From: Prevotella sp.
Lineage (GTDB): Bacteria; Bacteroidota; Bacteroidia; Bacteroidales; Dysgonomonadaceae
Assembly (NCBI GenBank): GCA_031263965.1
Contig: JAISES010000289.1
Coordinates: 1-8,737, forward strand
Direction of reading: 5' to 3'
Length of the DNA stretch: 8,737 nt
Shown here piece by piece: positions 1 to 7,330 of the stretch. Each line of letters begins with the position of its first letter. Position 1 is the stretch's first letter. The notes beneath the pieces were generated by a model. The model was not told the DNA's origin. It saw only the letters and a program-made list of their open reading frames with translations, and made no database searches. The position numbers and the translations under genes were made by a program.

Positions 1-5
1 TAATT

Positions 6-2816
6 TTAGAAACGTAAATAAACATTAAGGTAATAAGTTGTACCGTACATATAATAATATTTCGAATCGAAACGGCTATAATGTGTATTGTACTCTCCGT
101 TATCACTCATCTTGCTGAATCGCATCTGTTCATAACCTCCTGTTTTAATTGATTTGCTGTTGAGAATATTGCGAACATCGAGGTTAGCGCCCAGGAATAA
201 GCCGTGAGGAAGCCTCCACGATTTACCTACGCTGGCATTGAATACAAATGCCTGTTTAAATCTTTCCTGATGAGCCATATCCTGTATCTTATCTTCTTTA
301 GACATCCAGTCCGGAGTACCTTCAGAATCGCTTTCAAGGCCCTGCATCGCATTATCCGTCCGATACATCGGGTTCATACTCAAATACATGGCATCGAAGA
401 AGTTGCCGTCTATGCTTGCATATATATTATTGGGGCCGCGGTAGTTCAAGCCAATGCTCGCTGCGGTTTGCGGCGTACCTGCTATTTTCATATCTTTCCA
501 GCGTACACGTTCATTGTTCAATATGACCTCTGCACTATTGTCCCGGGTCTGCGTTACATACGGATTAGAATTATATTTATAATATCCATAGCTAAATACT
601 CCTACTGCCGTAAGACTTTGGGTAACCGGCACAGATAAGCCGAACTCCAGGCCTGTATACAATTCGTCGATACCACTCATCGAGAAGTTTGTAAAAGTAC
701 CGCTCAAATCATCGTAAAAATTGATAACATTCGTTTTATCCCTGATATCGGTATAAAAACCGCTTAACCGCATTTTGACAGAAGGCAGACGCAGTTCATA
801 ATTCAAGTCAACACTTGTTGTTTTCTCTGTACTGAGATCCGAAACATACTCATTTCTCGTACGAGGCGATACAAAGGCGTTTTTGAACTGGGGCGCATCC
901 TGTATTCTGGCAAAGTCGGCATATACCATCTGCGAACCGGATATCCTGTAATTGATTCCGGCTTTGGCTGTATAGGTCCAGAATCCTTTTTTATCGGAAC
1001 TTCCTTCCGAGTTATCAGGGAACAATCCTTTTTTATAGAGGCCTTCCCTCCACATGCGGGTAAATCCTGTTTCGCCCCCCAGGTCTATTTCAAAATTGGC
1101 GAATGCCAGTTTGTATGACAGCCAGGTACTTTGGCTTTGCACGTGTCCATAATAATCATAACCATATTTATCACCTTCTCCTACAAGACGGTTTGGCGTA
1201 TTCATATTGCTTTGTATAACGGGTATATCGCCCTGGTCGCGTTCTACGTATTTATCTATATCCAGATAATAGTCTCCACCCAACAGATCCTTTATCGTAG
1301 TAAAGTGCTCTGTACGGTTTATATTCATATTGAGTCCTCCCCTCAGCGTACTATTGGTTGCCAGTACCTGCTTGAAGTTTATTGCCGCCCTGAAATCCCG
1401 CTGATCGGTACGGCGATCCTGCAATACTATTTCCGAACGCTGTTTTCCACTTGGGTCTACTCCATTATAGTATTGCGTCCCGTCATTTTCGAAGAAACTG
1501 TTTTTATTGGAATGATACATTTTATCCCAATCTATTTGGCGGATATTCCAGTCTGATTTCCAGCCTTCAGTGGCGAGCGCCGCTTTGTACGGATCATAAT
1601 AACTTCCGGGGCGCAGGAAATAACTCGGCAAATTACGATAATAATCCGGACGGGGGTCTTGTCCGCCATGCCAGTCTAATGACGAATATCCGTTCTTTCC
1701 AAAACGGAAAGAAAAGGCTGATGATAAATTAAATCCGGCATTCGGCTCATAGTTATAGTTGAGGGTAATTACCGGCTCGTGATTGTCCCTGATACGCGCA
1801 TTGCGTTCTTTTCCGTTCTGGTAACCCCAGTTCGGATTATATGTATTGCTGCCTACCAGATCGTAAACCTCCTGTGTAGAAGCTCCCTGAACAGCTCTTT
1901 CACCCGGTGTTCCCAGCACTGTCAACGCTATGTTCTGGGAACCGGCAAATTTCTTTTCTACCGATAAAAAGTATCCCCAGTTATCGTAATATGTACCCTT
2001 TGTCCAACTGTTTCCTCCTTGCCGGGTAGATACCGACAGCGCATACGACCAGCCATTGTCCAACAGGCCCGATCCATAAGTAGCCATTACGCGGTAACGA
2101 TATTGCCCGCTTGAATTTACAAAGCTTACACGGCCTCCTTTACGGATACTGGAAGCCGTAGTATAAATATTTGTAGAACCGTTTATTCCTCCTATTCCAT
2201 AGTCGGCAATCCTGGCACCGGAAGTAACTTCCTGTGTGCGGGTGGCATCATTCAGACCTGACCACAATGACCACGGATTATAACCGGTAAGGGCATCATT
2301 GAAATAAATGCCGTTAAGATAAACTCCGGATGTTTCGGAATCGTAACCACGTGCCCGGAATCGCATAGAACTGAACTTGAATCCGGCTACATTGTCAAAA
2401 ACATCTTTTGATGCGGACAATATACTTGGCATAGATTGTTCATCCTCGAACTCCATATCCTGTTCATCAATGCCAAAGTCGTCTATATTCCTGTTTTCGA
2501 CAAACGTCGTAGACAGCGATATGACCCCCATATCTTGTTCAGTCTTCCTCACTCCGATCATCAGTTGTACCGGTACATAGTCCAGCATAGATATGTCTAT
2601 GCCATAGTGACCGTACTCAACCATATAAAAATTAAAGACTCCCTGATTATCGGTTTTTACCGTCTGGGGATTTGCCGTTTGCAGCGTTACTTGCGCCCCC
2701 TGAACCGGTTGTCTGCTTATGCGGTCTATTACTTTCCCCGTAATGCTTCCATTCTGGGAAAAAGCTACGATTGGCAGCAGTATTAATACAAATAACAGTA
2801 AGAATTGCTTTTTCAT
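6..2816 (-). CDS. TonB-dependent outer-membrane receptor, SusC-like but without adjacent SusD
   Basis: This is a 936-residue outer-membrane, TonB-energised importer. Residues 1-20 form a signal peptide ending AFS, with Gln21 as the likely mature N-terminus. Residues 23-105 form a carboxypeptidase-regulatory-like domain (starts GSITGKVID). A very acidic linker follows (about 110-127, FGIDEQDMEFEDEQ). The plug is at about 128-222, with the MRFRARGYDSE and VYLNGIYFND segments. The rest is an aromatic-rich 22-strand-type barrel ending in YLNVYLRF; the terminal Phe is the usual signal for barrel insertion. Length is typical of the family and both ends are intact. It is the last gene of the apparent operon, 48 bp after the EEP nuclease gene, behind an A-rich leader with no Shine-Dalgarno. 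No SusD homologue lies in the window, so it may work alone or with the BACON lipoprotein. Substrate is not readable from sequence; nucleic-acid fragments are inferred from the neighbours. Confidence 0.95.
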   Translation of the reverse strand: MKKQFLLLFVLILLPIVAFSQNGSITGKVIDRISRQPVQGAQVTLQTANPQTVKTDNQGVFNFYMVEYGHYGIDISMLDYVPVQLMIGVRKTEQDMGVISLSTTFVENRNIDDFGIDEQDMEFEDEQSMPSILSASKDVFDNVAGFKFSSMRFRARGYDSETSGVYLNGIYFNDALTGYNPWSLWSGLNDATRTQEVTSGARIADYGIGGINGSTNIYTTASSIRKGGRVSFVNSSGQYRYRVMATYGSGLLDNGWSYALSVSTRQGGNSWTKGTYYDNWGYFLSVEKKFAGSQNIALTVLGTPGERAVQGASTQEVYDLVGSNTYNPNWGYQNGKERNARIRDNHEPVITLNYNYEPNAGFNLSSAFSFRFGKNGYSSLDWHGGQDPRPDYYRNLPSYFLRPGSYYDPYKAALATEGWKSDWNIRQIDWDKMYHSNKNSFFENDGTQYYNGVDPSGKQRSEIVLQDRRTDQRDFRAAINFKQVLATNSTLRGGLNMNINRTEHFTTIKDLLGGDYYLDIDKYVERDQGDIPVIQSNMNTPNRLVGEGDKYGYDYYGHVQSQSTWLSYKLAFANFEIDLGGETGFTRMWREGLYKKGLFPDNSEGSSDKKGFWTYTAKAGINYRISGSQMVYADFARIQDAPQFKNAFVSPRTRNEYVSDLSTEKTTSVDLNYELRLPSVKMRLSGFYTDIRDKTNVINFYDDLSGTFTNFSMSGIDELYTGLEFGLSVPVTQSLTAVGVFSYGYYKYNSNPYVTQTRDNSAEVILNNERVRWKDMKIAGTPQTAASIGLNYRGPNNIYASIDGNFFDAMYLSMNPMYRTDNAMQGLESDSEGTPDWMSKEDKIQDMAHQERFKQAFVFNASVGKSWRLPHGLFLGANLDVRNILNSKSIKTGGYEQMRFSKMSDNGEYNTHYSRFDSKYYYMYGTTYYLNVYLRF

Positions 2817-2864
2817 ATTTATATACTTTTTTTATTCTAATTAAAATATTCTACATCCATCAGT

Positions 2865-3896
2865 TTATTTTGAGAGTAGAATATAAACCGGAAAGTGGTC
2901 GCTATACCCATTCACAAAATTATCTCCACTGAATGTCCTTAACGGATATCCTTTGTATTGTCCCCGTTGTCCTGTCAGGAATGGCTTATTGAAAATATAT
3001 GCGTAATATTTTTTCTTCTTCAACAAACTGAAGCCGTCCTGCGGAGCGTTTATAAGGTTTTCGCTTACAATTATATTATCGAATAAGCTCCATGCATCCT
3101 GATAGGCCAGAGAGCCTATACCATCCTTAAACATAACTGTAAACGGATTGAACAAATCCCCGGGGTCTAGTCTCTTAGGATCGGCTTTTGCGCCAAGAGC
3201 CTGAGCCAGGCTTTTATCCGTAGGTTCATCATTCATGTCTCCCATGATAATAAACCGGGTTTCAGGTTTTTCGAGGCAAATGGAATCGACAGCATTTTTT
3301 ATAATCTGGGCTCCTGCAATACGTTTAAATTCGGATGCAGCCTGTCCCCCTAAACGGGACGGCAGATGGCATACAAAAAAGAAAAACCGTTCGTTTCCGA
3401 TAGTGCCCCATACGGATAAAATATCGCGGGTTTTGAAATCCGGCAATCCCGGAACTACCGTCTTTATCGGATAGCTTCCTTCGTATTTGAAAATATCGGG
3501 CCTGTACAATAAAGCGACATCAACTCCCCGGCTTTCGGGTGAATCGTAATGAACGATCCGGTAGTTGACTTTCGCCAGCTTAGGCGTAGCTACTATATCC
3601 TCCAATACATTTCTGTTCTCTACTTCGGACAGACCTATAACAGCAGGGAATGTCCGCTCCTGGGAAGCTATCTTGTATAATACATCTTCTATATTCGCTA
3701 TCTTCTTCCAATACTTGAAGCTATTCCATTTTTTTGCGCCTCCCGGAGTAAATTCCCTGTCGTATACACCCGGCGAAGGAATCGTGTCGAACAGGTTTTC
3801 GACATTATAAAACATAACCAAGTGTTTATCCTGAGCATGGGAATTTTCCCATGTAAGGACAGCCGCTAAAGCTAATAATATAAAATACTTCTTCAT
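2865..3896 (-). CDS. Secreted endonuclease/exonuclease/phosphatase (DNase I-like) family protein
   Basis: A 343-residue metal-dependent phosphoesterase of the DNase I-like EEP fold. A signal peptide (1-21, ending SHA before Gln22) directs export; there is no lipobox, so it is probably soluble in the periplasm or secreted. The family motifs appear in order: Asn31 in FYNVENLFD, the metal-ligand Glu91 in LSEVENR, His177 in CHLPSR, Asp220 and Asn222 in MGDMND, Asp273 in WSLFDNIIVS, and the catalytic Asp333-His334 pair in GYSDHFPVY. No key residue is missing. The QYKGYPLRTFSG stretch just before the last motif looks like a Bacteroidetes-type subfamily, from memory. It sits 15 bp downstream of the NucA-type nuclease gene and 48 bp upstream of the receptor gene, so co-transcription is very likely. 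In this setting trimming of nuclease products (DNA or RNA oligomers) is plausible, but EEP proteins also include lipid and sugar-phosphate phosphatases, so the substrate is unproven. Confidence 0.93.
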   Translation of the reverse strand: MKKYFILLALAAVLTWENSHAQDKHLVMFYNVENLFDTIPSPGVYDREFTPGGAKKWNSFKYWKKIANIEDVLYKIASQERTFPAVIGLSEVENRNVLEDIVATPKLAKVNYRIVHYDSPESRGVDVALLYRPDIFKYEGSYPIKTVVPGLPDFKTRDILSVWGTIGNERFFFFVCHLPSRLGGQAASEFKRIAGAQIIKNAVDSICLEKPETRFIIMGDMNDEPTDKSLAQALGAKADPKRLDPGDLFNPFTVMFKDGIGSLAYQDAWSLFDNIIVSENLINAPQDGFSLLKKKKYYAYIFNKPFLTGQRGQYKGYPLRTFSGDNFVNGYSDHFPVYILLSK

Positions 3897-3911
3897 AGTC
3901 TTTATATTTGA

Positions 3912-5093
3912 TTATAATCCCCAATCCTGTGCCTTGAATGCAGACTCAACTTCATCCTGGGTACTTTGCGGTAAATTGGAGAAGAAATTGAATCCCGAAC
4001 GCTTTTCTATATCGCGCACACTCATGGCGTAATTGATAAAATTTTTATTGCTCTGGTAAGATTTGTTTTCGAACCAGAAACCAATCGATTTATACGTGTT
4101 GCCGCTCTTTCCCAGCAATACTTTGTAATAGTAGTTCGGTTTCGCAATCTGGTTATCGCTATGGTCTTTCATATAAGTAACTGTTTCATTATTTCCAACA
4201 GTTTTCAGCAACGCTCCCGTTACGACATACAAAGTATCGTACTTAGGTATCCAGCTACGGCATTGAGTTTCCAGATTCGCCCAAACGCCCTGATTTAAAG
4301 TTGAATTCTGAGCCGTCATATTGGTATAATAGAATGTCTGCTCATTAGCGGCTCTTGTATTGGTCCTGTCGGCCGATGGAATCTGATGGCCTCTGTCGAA
4401 TCCACTATAACCGAGACTTGGAAAACCCTTGATGAAATTACCTTGTTCGGACTGCGCCAATGCAGGGTCGAAAGCCCACTTATCAGTACGGTCGGCAGAA
4501 CCAAGGTATGAACTGTGCAAGGGATAAGCTACCCAGTATGCTATCTTTTCTTTCGTATCGTAAAGCATACTGTAGTTGCGTACCGTCTGATTGGCATTAC
4601 CCACAATCATGCCGGTATAGTGCGTAATTGCTTTTTGTCCATTCTGGGATATTATCTCCGGAAGTTCAAGCCATTTGCCCCGGGTTGGTTCCGGATCGGT
4701 ACCGGGATCAGTTGTGCTTTTCCCTTTTTGTATTATATCCTGAGATATCCTTTCGGAACCGGATTCGAGTATTATAGTTGCCGTACGGTCTTCCGTGTCA
4801 AGGTTGGCATAAGTTTTAAGAACAATATACGCATTACCGGTACCTTGTTCCTTAGAATTGTTTATCATACACCATTGTCCTGTTCCCTGAGGAAAATCGA
4901 TAGATAGCGTCCAGTTTCCGGTAGCTTTTATTTCAATGAATTGTTCTCCGGCCGATGCTTCGACTGTAGATTTATCCATCAAAATGGCAATGGAAGGTGT
5001 GTCTTCACCGTCATCGGAACAACTGGTGAAAGTGAATATACCGAAACAAATCAGGTATATTATATATTTTATGTTTTTTCTGATATCTGACAT
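3912..5093 (-). CDS. Surface lipoprotein BACON–DNA/RNA non-specific endonuclease (NucA/Serratia type)
   Basis: A 393-residue nuclease of the beta-beta-alpha-metal family that hydrolyses single- and double-stranded DNA and RNA. The N-terminus has a lipoprotein signal with lipid Cys25 (FTFTSC), followed by SDDGED, which resembles the Bacteroidetes lipoprotein export signal for surface display. Residues about 34-124 form a BACON-type beta-sandwich (ATGNWTLSIDFP near 57-68). A short Thr/Pro/Asp linker (126-137) leads to the nuclease domain (about 140-392). That domain has the signature D233-R-G-H236 with Asp242 following, the metal-ligand Asn267 in LNQGVW, and Glu275 in NLE. The Asn-to-Glu spacing of 8 equals that in Serratia nuclease (N119, E127), so the active site looks complete. 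The stop is 15 bp before the EEP gene. The start lies 19 nt after a perfect hairpin. The lipid anchor suggests it acts on extracellular nucleic acid at the cell surface. Confidence 0.95.
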   Translation of the reverse strand: MSDIRKNIKYIIYLICFGIFTFTSCSDDGEDTPSIAILMDKSTVEASAGEQFIEIKATGNWTLSIDFPQGTGQWCMINNSKEQGTGNAYIVLKTYANLDTEDRTATIILESGSERISQDIIQKGKSTTDPGTDPEPTRGKWLELPEIISQNGQKAITHYTGMIVGNANQTVRNYSMLYDTKEKIAYWVAYPLHSSYLGSADRTDKWAFDPALAQSEQGNFIKGFPSLGYSGFDRGHQIPSADRTNTRAANEQTFYYTNMTAQNSTLNQGVWANLETQCRSWIPKYDTLYVVTGALLKTVGNNETVTYMKDHSDNQIAKPNYYYKVLLGKSGNTYKSIGFWFENKSYQSNKNFINYAMSVRDIEKRSGFNFFSNLPQSTQDEVESAFKAQDWGL

Positions 5094-5112
5094 ATTTTGT
5101 ATTTGTAGATTA

Positions 5113-5144
5113 TATCTCCATCACCAAAACCGGTGATGGAGATA
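5113..5144 (-). promoter_or_regulatory. Intercistronic 13-bp perfect RNA hairpin
   Basis: Arms 5113-5125 and 5132-5144 are perfect reverse complements (TATCTCCATCACC) around a 6-nt loop. In the minus-strand transcript the hairpin lies 25 nt after the stop of the BACON lipoprotein gene and 19 nt before the nuclease ATG. No U-run follows on the minus strand (next bases TAATCTACAAATAC), so a canonical intrinsic terminator is not supported. Partial termination, an mRNA-stability or processing element that sets lipoprotein versus nuclease levels, or translational control are all possible. The structure is certain; its role is inferred. Confidence 0.6.
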
Positions 5145-5169
5145 ATTAGCCTATTAACGTGATCTTAAT

Positions 5170-7017
5170 TTAGTTGCTTCCTGTTATTTTCAATGCGTTA
5201 GCGCCACTTAAATACCAAGTACCTGCTGATGCTGTGCTTTCTGTTTTTACCGGTACCAGACGTATAGTCACTGTCGTTCCGGATGCAACATTCTGTAAAG
5301 CAGCTATTCCGCTCAGATCAACTGATACCGGATTCCCTGTACTCGTTGTGATTTCTGTGGATACATTACTGGCCTCCACATACGCAGCATTATTGATCTT
5401 ATATTGAACGGATGTTTTTTTCGGGCCGGTTCCTGATATTCTGATTGTGGCCTCTAATGTACTTAGAGAAAAAGAGTTGGATGATGATACTGTGAAATAT
5501 GCATATTTAACAGGATCTGAAACAGCTATGTCTTCTGTGTTTACAGTAAAATCGTTTCCACCCCAAGCATTTCCAGCGGGAGAGCCAGAACCAGAAAAGG
5601 AAATATTTTCTTTTGTCAAAGCTCCGAAAGTTATTCCGCTACCTGTTTTACTTGTTGCTTCCATAGGAGATGCTCCTCCACCCGAAATACCAGCCATACT
5701 CCATGCGGCTGAGAATTCACCTCCTGTTGTTCCTCCATCCGTTTGAACTGTGGCATTTACAGTTGTTGTGGTTAATCCGGTTAAGCCTGTAATGGTAAAT
5801 ACTACATCTCCGGCAGTAGTAGGAGTTCCCGTTATATCAAGTTCGACATTTCCGGAACCTGTTCCTAATGTTACAGCATTAGCCGTTACAGCATTTATTC
5901 CTGCCGCCCCTGTACCGGAAACAGCAACGTTTACTGTAAATGACTCTGCTGCCGCATTGCTGTAAGGCACTGTAATTTTAGTTCCCGACAGAGCTGTTCC
6001 GGCAGTCATCGTACCTGTAAAGGCAGGAGTCCCAAATGCAAGCTGTGGAGGCGTTGTTCCACTGCCAATAACAGTCTGACCGTTTCCTCCTTCCACAAGA
6101 GTGAAGTCATCCAGACGGATTTGGCTCTTGGCAGCAGGATCGGCAAACTTGATGTAAAGTTTTGTTGCATCGCCCGGCACTTTAAATTCGGATGTAGCCA
6201 ATACCCAATCGGCTGTTGCTGCATTACTGAATGTCAGCGGTGTATAGTTGGTTCCGTCTATACTGGCTGATAGTTTGATCGTATTATTATCTATCGCTGC
6301 GAAAGCAGGATAGTTTGCTTGCCAGCTGATACCAAAACTAAACGTTAATTGGGTTTTTCCTGTAACATCGATATTCCTGATCTCGAATGTACCGTTGTCT
6401 TCACCACCAAAGAATATATTATTACCCCCTGAAGCGCCTCTATATTTTTCGGTAGATTGTACAGATTTGCGGACGTCAGTTCTTGCCGATCCTGTGTAAG
6501 CCACACCAGAAGCGCTGCTACCACTTTTTAGCCATCCGGTAAACGCATCTACCTGTGTGTTGTCTGCAATATCTGTTCCTCCTACGTTTTCATAGTATAT
6601 CGGAGTAGCAGCCAATGTTCCGCCTTGTATGATTTCGATATATTCATAGTTAATACTGGCAGAAATCTTCAATTTTGCCGAACGTGGTTCTCCCTCATTC
6701 GACAGCACCGTTACATTAATTGTTTGTGCCCCTTCTCCTTCAAGCTTGGAAATTCTGATCCAGTCGTTTGCCGCATCCGGAATCTGGATAGACCATTCAC
6801 GATTTGTTTGAATTGTAAACGAATCGTCATTATTAACAGCAACTCCGGACACATCGAATTCTAACTGAGTTTTATTTATTTCAAGTACAGGCTGTTCATA
6901 ATCTATATCTTCACGATTACAGCCTGCGAGGCCAACAAGAAGAGCGAGAGCAAATGCCATCGACAGTTTTACGAAAATACTCTTTCTCATTTTAAAATGT
7001 TTTAGATAATTATTCAT
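5170..7017 (-). CDS. Large BACON-domain surface lipoprotein with beta-sandwich modules, function unknown
   Basis: A 615-residue lipoprotein with no recognisable enzyme motif. The lipobox LAGC puts the lipid cysteine at residue 33. Met10 (codon 6988-6990) would give a more ordinary 23-residue signal peptide and is a plausible alternative start. After Cys33 comes NREDIDYE, then a BACON-type domain (about 43-132; TNREWSIQIP, DWIRISKLEGEG). Residues 138-310 look like a jelly-roll module: it opens YYENVGG, has NNIFFGG in the middle and ends SQIRLDDFTLVEGG, as in choice-of-anchor or carbohydrate-binding-like sandwiches. A Gly/Thr/Ala-rich Ig-like module follows (about 322-425), then a second sandwich (about 434-615; GNAWGGNDF, with YYL-type strands near the end). 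It is the first gene of the operon that also carries the two nucleases and the receptor. A likely role is surface binding or presentation of substrate, or acting as the receptor's partner in place of SusD; this is inference. Confidence 0.85.
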   Translation of the reverse strand: MNNYLKHFKMRKSIFVKLSMAFALALLVGLAGCNREDIDYEQPVLEINKTQLEFDVSGVAVNNDDSFTIQTNREWSIQIPDAANDWIRISKLEGEGAQTINVTVLSNEGEPRSAKLKISASINYEYIEIIQGGTLAATPIYYENVGGTDIADNTQVDAFTGWLKSGSSASGVAYTGSARTDVRKSVQSTEKYRGASGGNNIFFGGEDNGTFEIRNIDVTGKTQLTFSFGISWQANYPAFAAIDNNTIKLSASIDGTNYTPLTFSNAATADWVLATSEFKVPGDATKLYIKFADPAAKSQIRLDDFTLVEGGNGQTVIGSGTTPPQLAFGTPAFTGTMTAGTALSGTKITVPYSNAAAESFTVNVAVSGTGAAGINAVTANAVTLGTGSGNVELDITGTPTTAGDVVFTITGLTGLTTTTVNATVQTDGGTTGGEFSAAWSMAGISGGGASPMEATSKTGSGITFGALTKENISFSGSGSPAGNAWGGNDFTVNTEDIAVSDPVKYAYFTVSSSNSFSLSTLEATIRISGTGPKKTSVQYKINNAAYVEASNVSTEITTSTGNPVSVDLSGIAALQNVASGTTVTIRLVPVKTESTASAGTWYLSGANALKITGSN

Positions 7018-7330
7018 ATTATTTTATGTTTTTCGATTTGATTCAACAGTATGTGCAATACAGTTACTATAAAAAAGGAATAATTTAATCAATATACGGC
7101 AAACATTAAGATTAACCAACAATTTTATGTTAAATATTTAAGAATAATACATTTAGAAACTGTTTAAATTTTTAGCGAAAAATATTATTATAGGATAAGA
7201 AAAAGACTTCTTAGCAATTTTTTTATGCTCTTTATGGTGCCGCCAAAAATCAAGTTATCCCATAATATCCATTGTATTTCAATTGGTTAAGTAGATATAT
7301 TATGTTGGTTCCAGTACAAATAAATACTTA
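7018..7330. other. 313-bp AT-rich intergenic region
   Basis: This spacer separates the nucleoside hydrolase stop from the BACON lipoprotein start. It is very AT-rich, with runs of A and T. I see no open frame of note, no tRNA-like fold, no long inverted repeat and no strong terminator downstream of the hydrolase. There is only a short AAGAA/TTCTT possibility near 7195-7210 on the minus strand, plus an 8-bp inverted repeat (CATAATAT and ATATTATG, minus strand) between about 7263 and 7305. Its length suggests that the nuclease operon has its own promoter. Confidence 0.6.
7089..7119 (-). promoter_or_regulatory. Weak candidate Bacteroidetes-type promoter for the nuclease operon
   Basis: On the minus strand a TTG (7119-7117) is followed after 20 bp by TATATTGA (7096-7089). 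This resembles the Bacteroidetes sigma-ABfr pattern of a -33 TTG and a -7 TAnnTTTG, matching four of the six fixed -7 bases. It would give a leader of roughly 65 nt before the ATG at 7017. A nearby AATGTTTG matches the -7 box better but lacks a correctly spaced TTG. Treat this as a suggestion only. Confidence 0.22.

Noticed and set aside
204..1556. Open frames on the plus strand opposite the receptor gene
   Set aside because: They lie entirely inside a well-supported minus-strand gene, show no recognisable domain, and have compositions expected of antisense reading of a barrel protein.
4515..4907. 130-codon plus-strand frame opposite the nuclease gene
   Set aside because: It fully overlaps the BACON and linker part of the nuclease and has no family resemblance, so it is a shadow frame.
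5113..5144. Classical Rho-independent terminator
   Set aside because: No U-run follows the stem on the transcribed strand, and the downstream nuclease gene starts only 19 nt later.
5174..5965. Valine/alanine-rich plus-strand frames opposite the BACON lipoprotein
   Set aside because: They arise from the repetitive Gly/Thr/Ser codons of the real gene read in reverse.
5170..7017. SusD/RagB identity for the lipoprotein next to the nuclease
   Set aside because: The sequence is beta-rich with BACON and jelly-roll character and lacks the helical SusD layout and motifs.
7018..7330. Riboswitch or small RNA gene in the spacer
   Set aside because: No sustained paired structure or recognisable conserved core is visible, only short AT-rich complementarity.
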